A stretch of DNA of 9,450 bases from Ruminococcaceae bacterium UBA5391. GTDB taxonomy: Bacteria; Bacillota; Clostridia; Oscillospirales; Acutalibacteraceae. Location of the stretch: contig DHOL01000041.1 of the NCBI GenBank assembly GCA_002410755.1, forward strand, positions 21,052-30,501. Reading direction: 5' to 3'. Below the pieces are notes generated by a model, which was not told the DNA's origin, searched no databases, and saw only the letters and a program-made list of their open reading frames with translations. The position numbers were made by a program, and so were the translations under genes. Positions 6,620 through 9,450 of this stretch are shown piece after piece (positions within the stretch are counted from its first letter, which is position 1; every line of letters starts with the position of its first letter).

Positions 6620-6636
6620 CTCCGGCAAGGCCGGAG
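6620..6636 (-). other. Hairpin in the aminotransferase leader
   Basis: CTCCGGC (6620-6626) and GCCGGAG (6630-6636) form a perfect seven-pair stem with a three-base loop, between the candidate promoter and the ATG at 6592. There is no T run next to it, so it is not a terminator. It may stabilise the mRNA or take part in leader control. Confidence 0.5.
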
Positions 6637-6657
6637 CGGTAGTTTCAATTAAAATTC

Positions 6658-6686
6658 ATTCTATCACAGATTTTCCGCAGTGAACA
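6658..6686 (-). promoter_or_regulatory. Candidate promoter of the aminotransferase-trpS transcript (extended -10)
   Basis: On the minus strand TAGAAT (6663-6658) is preceded by TGA, making an extended -10. TGTTCA (6686-6681, three of six matches) lies 17 bases upstream. The start would be near 6651, leaving a leader of about 60 bases with the hairpin at 6620-6636. Confidence 0.5.
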
Positions 6687-6708
6687 GGAGAGGAACCGAA
6701 ACTCTTTT

Positions 6709-6736
6709 ACTTTTCCCCGATTTCGAGCGGAAAAGT
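6709..6736. repeat. Perfect 8-bp inverted repeat between the divergent promoters
   Basis: ACTTTTCC (6709-6716) and GGAAAAGT (6729-6736) are perfect inverted complements separated by 12 bases. The element ends 19 bases before the -35 of the spoIIE promoter and lies about 22 bases upstream of the -35 of the aminotransferase promoter. With no T tract in either direction it resembles an operator more than a terminator. The regulator is unknown. Confidence 0.4.
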
Positions 6737-6755
6737 GCAAATTTTACCCCACGTT

Positions 6756-6788
6756 ATGACAAGAATGGCAAAATACAGATAGTATAAT
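6756..6788 (+). promoter_or_regulatory. spoIIE promoter with 21-bp spacing and Spo0A-box-like sequences
   Basis: ATGACA (6756-6761, five of six -35 matches) and a perfect TATAAT (6783-6788) are separated by exactly 21 bases. The hexamers at 16, 17 or 18 bases match the -35 consensus at no more than two positions. In Bacillus subtilis the spoIIE promoter is a sigma-A promoter with the same 21-bp spacing that depends on Spo0A~P. Sequences resembling 0A boxes (consensus TGNCGAA) overlap and follow the -35: TGACAAG (6757-6763, weak) and TGGCAAA (6766-6772, one mismatch). The layout is seen in the sequence; Spo0A control is inferred from the homologous promoter. Confidence 0.68.
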
Positions 6789-6813
6789 AAAAAAGGAAAA
6801 ATATGGATATTCA

Positions 6814-9189
6814 ATGCAGAGAGGTGTTTCTGCACAGAAGAAAGTAACGGATGTGAAAACAGAAATGACCAGTGAAAAAACGAAGCGGATTAGTTTTTCG
6901 GAGGCGGCTGCGGCACCGACGAAGGCGGCAGCAAAACAGTTGACGGCATTTGCGCTTGCGCTGCTCTGCGCACGGGGTGTTGTTTTTGGGCAATTTGCCC
7001 CGTTTGCCGTAGCGGCCGCGGCCGCGGCACCATATTCTGTGCTGCTTAGCACGGTAATCGGCGGAACGCTTGGCTATCTGCTGCCGTCGTCGGCGACCGT
7101 CCCGGTGCACTATGTTGCTGCACTGCTTGCGGCTGCGGCAATCCGCTGGACGCTTCAGGACCTTGTGAAGCTGAGGATGCACCCGATTTTCGCGCCGATG
7201 GCGGCGGCCCTGCCGCTGCTTGCAACCGCTGTAGCCATTTTGGCGGTGAACGGCTCTAACCTTACGACGACGGTGCTTTATCTTTCGGAAGCGCTGCTTG
7301 GCGGCTGCACGGCATACTTTTTCCGAAGGACGGTTGTTACGGCAGAGGGCAGACGGCCGCTTGCGGAGTGGGGCCGGCAGGAAATCACCTGCGGGGCGGT
7401 GTCGCTGGGCGTTGTACTGCTTGGGCTGTCCGGACTTTCCATCGGCGGGGTATCCGCAGGGAGAATCCTTGCAGTGCTGATTGTCCTTTATGCAGCACGC
7501 TACGGCGGCATAGAAGGCGGCAGCATTGCAGGAATTGCAGCGGGACTTGCCTTTAGCCTCTCCACAGCGGGCCTCAGCTATCTCTCTGGCGCCTATGCGC
7601 TTGGCGGATTGATGGCAGGGCTGTTTTCACCGGTAGGGCGGCTTGCCTCAGCTATTGCATTTGCACTTTCCAACGGCCTTGCGTCGCTTCAGGTCGGCAA
7701 CCGGAAAGAAGTGGTTGCAGGCCTCTATGAGGTCGCGGCGGCGACGGTCCTTTACCTTGCCCTTCCGGCGCGGGCAGGGGGGGCGTTTGCCGGGATCTTT
7801 TCGCACGGGGAAGATTCCGGCCGCGCCGAAGGACTGCGGCATACGGTGGTAGCGCGGCTCGGTTACGCGGCAAAAACACTGGAAAGCATTTCCGACTCCG
7901 TTGGGGAAGTCTCACAGAAAATGGAAAAGGCAAGTGCCCCCGACGTAAACGGTGTTTATGAGAAAGCGATCTCCGAAGTTTGCCATACCTGCGGCCTCAG
8001 GCCGCGCTGTTGGGAGAGCAACTACAACGAGACCATGGATGCCTTTAACGGGCTGACGGAAACGCTGCGAATCAAGGGCCGGGTAGAACGGTTTGACTTT
8101 AACCAGCAGTTCCGGGAACGGTGCAGCCGCCCGGATTCCCTTGCAGACTCGGTGAACCGGCACTATTCGGAGTACCTTACGCGGGAGGCAGCCGAAACGC
8201 GGGCGCGCCAAATCCGCAGTGTCGTTGCAGACCAGTTTTTCACGACGGGTGAAATGCTGGATGACATGGCATCAGAACTGGAAATGGTAGAAAAATATGA
8301 CAATGCGGCAGCGCAGAAAGTAGAGGAAGTTCTGCGCCTTGCCGGATTCCATCCCGTCAGTGTAAGCTGCCGGATTAACCGCTTCGGCAGGATGGCGCTG
8401 GAAGCCGTTGCCATGCCGGAAGAATCCCTGCGGATTGAGCGGGGGGCTCTGCTGAATGAAATTGCACGAGCATGCGGCAGAAAATTTGAAAATCCCTGTG
8501 TCAGCTATGCGGGAGGGAAGTGCCGGATTCAGCTCAGCGAACGGACAAAGTTCCGTATCCGGCTTGGTTGTGCTCAACATGCCTGTGGCAATGGAAAATT
8601 CTGCGGCGACAGTTGGAAGTGCTTCCCGGACGGAAGCGGACGGCAAGTGGCAATCCTCTGCGATGGCATGGGGACGGGAGGACGTGCCGCCGTGGATGGA
8701 ACCATGGCCTGTGGCATCATGGAACGGCTTGTAAAAGCGGGGATTGGGTTTAGCGCTTCACTGCGCATTGTCAATTCCGCACTGCTTGCGAAGTCCGGCG
8801 ACGAGTCGCTTTCTACCATGGATATTACGACGCTGGATCTCTATACCGGAGAAGCGGAGTTCCTGAAAGCAGGTGCGCCGGAAACAATTCTCCGTAAAGA
8901 CGGGCATGCTGTCCCTGTGGACATGCCCGGTCTTCCGGTCGGGATCCTCAATGATACACGTTTTGCAAAGTCCGCGGATACGCTTACTTCCGGGGACCTC
9001 ACTGTGATGCTTTCAGACGGGGCGCTCAGTTCCGGCCCGGAGTGGGTATGTGAGGAAATCGAACACTGGAAAGGGACTATCCCGCAGGAGCTTGCCGAAG
9101 AGATTGTCGCACAGGCAATTTACCGCCGTAAGGACGGTCACGACGACGATATTACCGTTCTTGTAATGATGCTTTGTGCCGCCCCCTGA
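6814..9189 (+). CDS. spoIIE: Stage II sporulation protein E, PP2C-type phosphatase
   Basis: This 791-residue protein matches SpoIIE in length (827 in B. subtilis) and layout. It dephosphorylates SpoIIAA~P at the asymmetric septum, releasing sigma-F in the forespore, and also interacts with FtsZ. Residues 42-320 form about ten membrane segments. A cytosolic central region (about 340-570) contains the cysteine cluster C390-HT-C393-x5-C399-W. The PP2C domain (about 575-790) keeps the metal-binding motifs: D617-GMGTG, D735 in MLSDGALSSG and D777-D-D779 in GHDDDITVLVM, so the enzyme should be active. The start is the first ATG after the candidate promoter; its ribosome binding site is poor (GGA six bases upstream) and ATG 6865 is an alternative. 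It is monocistronic here: a terminator and the convergent tatD gene follow, not the tilS-hpt-ftsH genes downstream in Bacillus. Confidence 0.96.
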   Translation: MQRGVSAQKKVTDVKTEMTSEKTKRISFSEAAAAPTKAAAKQLTAFALALLCARGVVFGQFAPFAVAAAAAAPYSVLLSTVIGGTLGYLLPSSATVPVHYVAALLAAAAIRWTLQDLVKLRMHPIFAPMAAALPLLATAVAILAVNGSNLTTTVLYLSEALLGGCTAYFFRRTVVTAEGRRPLAEWGRQEITCGAVSLGVVLLGLSGLSIGGVSAGRILAVLIVLYAARYGGIEGGSIAGIAAGLAFSLSTAGLSYLSGAYALGGLMAGLFSPVGRLASAIAFALSNGLASLQVGNRKEVVAGLYEVAAATVLYLALPARAGGAFAGIFSHGEDSGRAEGLRHTVVARLGYAAKTLESISDSVGEVSQKMEKASAPDVNGVYEKAISEVCHTCGLRPRCWESNYNETMDAFNGLTETLRIKGRVERFDFNQQFRERCSRPDSLADSVNRHYSEYLTREAAETRARQIRSVVADQFFTTGEMLDDMASELEMVEKYDNAAAQKVEEVLRLAGFHPVSVSCRINRFGRMALEAVAMPEESLRIERGALLNEIARACGRKFENPCVSYAGGKCRIQLSERTKFRIRLGCAQHACGNGKFCGDSWKCFPDGSGRQVAILCDGMGTGGRAAVDGTMACGIMERLVKAGIGFSASLRIVNSALLAKSGDESLSTMDITTLDLYTGEAEFLKAGAPETILRKDGHAVPVDMPGLPVGILNDTRFAKSADTLTSGDLTVMLSDGALSSGPEWVCEEIEHWKGTIPQELAEEIVAQAIYRRKDGHDDDITVLVMMLCAAP

Positions 9190-9222
9190 TTTTTCCTGCC
9201 GGCCCGGCAAAAATCAGGTTTT
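9185..9222. terminator. Symmetric terminator shared by spoIIE and tatD
   Basis: CCTGATTTT (9185-9193) pairs with AAAATCAGG (9210-9218), and an inner stem TGCCG/CGGCA (9197-9209) closes a three-base loop; TCC (9194-9196) bulges on the left arm. On the plus strand a TTTT run (9219-9222) follows. On the minus strand the TTTTT of the outer arm precedes the inner stem and no T run follows, so termination of tatD is less certain. The two convergent stop codons lie within the two outer arms. Confidence 0.7.
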
Positions 9223-9450
9223 CCCATGCAGGAACAGGCGCTCGGCATTTTTACGGGCCTGATTAATCAGCTCCTGGGTATCCTCGCCGCGGATTTCGGC
9301 AATCCGCGCGGCCGAATACGCAATCAGCGAAGAATCATTGCGCCTGCCGCGGAACGGCACGGGCGCCATATAGGGGCAGTCTGTCTCCAGCAGCAGCCGG
9401 TCGGCGGGGACTGCTTTTGCGACCTCAACCGGAACCCGTGCATTTTTAAA
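9214..9450 (-). CDS. tatD: TatD-family metal-dependent hydrolase/DNase, C-terminal part (cut by window edge)
   Basis: The last 78 codons of the gene are present, ending with TGA at 9216-9214. The segment VPADRLLLETDCPYMAPVPF followed by RGRRNDS is the C-terminal signature of the TatD amidohydrolase family, whose Asp in ETD is a metal ligand. A helical tail ending NAERLFLHGKT matches the usual family C-terminus (NAxRLF). TatD proteins are cytosolic TIM-barrel nucleases acting on DNA 3' ends, with roles proposed in repair and RNA turnover. The N-terminal HxH metal site lies outside the window, so activity and exact subfamily (TatD, YcfH or YabD type) cannot be judged. The gene converges on spoIIE with 24 bases between the stops. 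Confidence 0.9.
   Translation of the reverse strand, partial: FKNARVPVEVAKAVPADRLLLETDCPYMAPVPFRGRRNDSSLIAYSAARIAEIRGEDTQELINQARKNAERLFLHGKT

Noticed and set aside
6593..6628. Longer aminotransferase starting at TTG 6628
   Set aside because: The TTG sits in the loop and arm of a perfect hairpin and has no Shine-Dalgarno site; the ATG at 6592 begins at the usual family N-terminus.
6745..7182. Minus-strand open frames opposite the spoIIE 5' region
   Set aside because: They run across the spoIIE promoter and its alanine-rich membrane coding region; their low-complexity composition is that expected of an antisense shadow.
1..9450. CRISPR arrays, tRNA or rRNA genes, insertion sequences, phage or defence genes
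   Set aside because: No repeat-spacer pattern, cloverleaf-like sequence, transposase or known defence domain was seen on either strand.

Overview
The window looks like chromosomal DNA of a moderately GC-rich, endospore-forming Clostridia bacterium, probably of the Oscillospiraceae/Ruminococcaceae type. This is inferred from four things: an intact SpoIIE, a PurL N-terminus of the large single-chain clostridial kind, an FHA-SEDS fusion paired with a small class B PBP, and a secreted dockerin-like protein. Species cannot be named from the sequence alone.

Layout, left to right. 1-287 (minus) is the N-terminal 95 codons of purL. 288-411 is its promoter and leader. 412-3473 (minus) is a two-gene cell-wall operon: an FHA-domain/FtsW-RodA-type SEDS glycosyltransferase (TTG start, strong RBS) overlapping by ATGA with a class B penicillin-binding transpeptidase. 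3474-3695 holds that operon's promoter and two terminators for the preceding gene. 3696-4244 (minus) is a small secreted protein ending in a dockerin-type repeat pair. 4323-5345 (minus) is trpS. 5408-6592 (minus) is a fold-type I PLP aminotransferase. 6593-6813 is a divergent regulatory region. 6814-9189 (plus) is spoIIE. 9185-9222 is a symmetrical terminator shared with the convergent 3' end of a TatD-family hydrolase gene (9214-9450, minus). No stretch longer than 300 bases lacks a gene. I saw no tRNA, rRNA, CRISPR array, insertion sequence or phage gene.

How it works together. The FHA-SEDS/PBP pair should be a self-contained peptidoglycan synthase (polymerase plus crosslinking enzyme), with an FHA module that suggests control by Ser/Thr phosphorylation. 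SpoIIE is the membrane-bound PP2C phosphatase that activates sigma-F after asymmetric division. Its upstream region has the unusual 21-bp hexamer spacing known for the Spo0A-activated spoIIE promoter of Bacillus subtilis. The remaining genes serve purine synthesis, tryptophanyl-tRNA charging, amino-acid metabolism and DNA or RNA end processing. I find no convincing evidence of a wholly new biological system. The points most worth a second look are the FHA-SEDS/PBP operon, the small dockerin protein next to trpS, the spoIIE promoter, the stop-codon-embedding convergent terminator, and a shared promoter/leader-hairpin layout in front of purL and the aminotransferase.
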